This document shows, in pieces, positions 24,105 to 24,142 of a stretch of 24,142 bases of DNA. The translations under genes were made by a program, and so were the position numbers. The first letter of the stretch is position 1; each line of letters starts with the position of its first letter. Under the pieces are notes generated by a model. The model was given only the letters and a program-made list of their open reading frames with translations, was not told where the DNA came from and made no database searches. The stretch is from a virus: the IMG/VR virus record IMGVR_UViG_3300044633_000041, positions 1 to 24,142 of that record, one strand, 5' to 3'.

Positions 24105-24142
24105 CATATAAGATAACCTGTTGGAAGTGCCTAAACCGAACA

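Overview
The window is one strand-biased late (virion) gene cluster of a tailed bacteriophage. Every gene I can support reads on the minus strand, so transcription runs from the right edge to the left edge. Genes are packed with 1-nt stop/start overlaps or gaps of a few bases, and there are no tRNA genes, insertion sequences or CRISPR arrays. Base composition is moderate (roughly 40-45 percent G+C by eye). Several small proteins (the CFGCK protein, the 90-aa protein after the capsid gene, the 86-aa basic protein) are, from memory, of types common in environmental and actinobacterial phages. A phage of an uncultured aquatic actinobacterium is therefore my best guess, but it is inference.

Layout in transcription order. 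Positions 24142-23942 hold a palindrome-rich promoter region. Packaging and portal: terminase large subunit (23941-22064) and portal (22056-20254). Next come an HslV/proteasome-like Ntn hydrolase (20239-19694) in the slot where a prohead protease would sit, a 152-aa mostly disordered protein, and three large proteins (1825, 382 and 468 aa; 19227-11164). I read those three as internal virion/DNA-ejection proteins. After a 128-nt structured leader come the scaffold-like gene (11035-10559) and an N4-gp56-type major capsid gene (10523-9570, TTG start, perfect Shine-Dalgarno).

After the capsid gene comes a strong GAAA-tetraloop hairpin, then a run of very small genes: 90 aa, 103 aa, two tandem 41-aa Lys-rich proteins and an 86-aa basic protein. 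They are followed by a GT-A glycosyltransferase (8387-7707), a probable head-tail connector (7707-6781) and an adsorption block: 694-aa fibre, 100-aa beta protein, Gly-rich adhesin, 116-aa fibre-associated protein, C1q-like fibre tip and 92-aa protein. A large protein starts with GTG at 2009 and runs off the left edge.

I see no tail tube, sheath or tape-measure gene, while there is a set of giant internal-type proteins and an N4-like capsid. Together these point to a short-tailed (podovirus-like) virion with its ejection genes placed unusually between portal and scaffold. The most interesting candidate for something undescribed is the proteasome-fold protease. It has the catalytic Thr/Asp/Lys set, no propeptide, and no visible ATPase partner, and it is encoded in the head-morphogenesis position.
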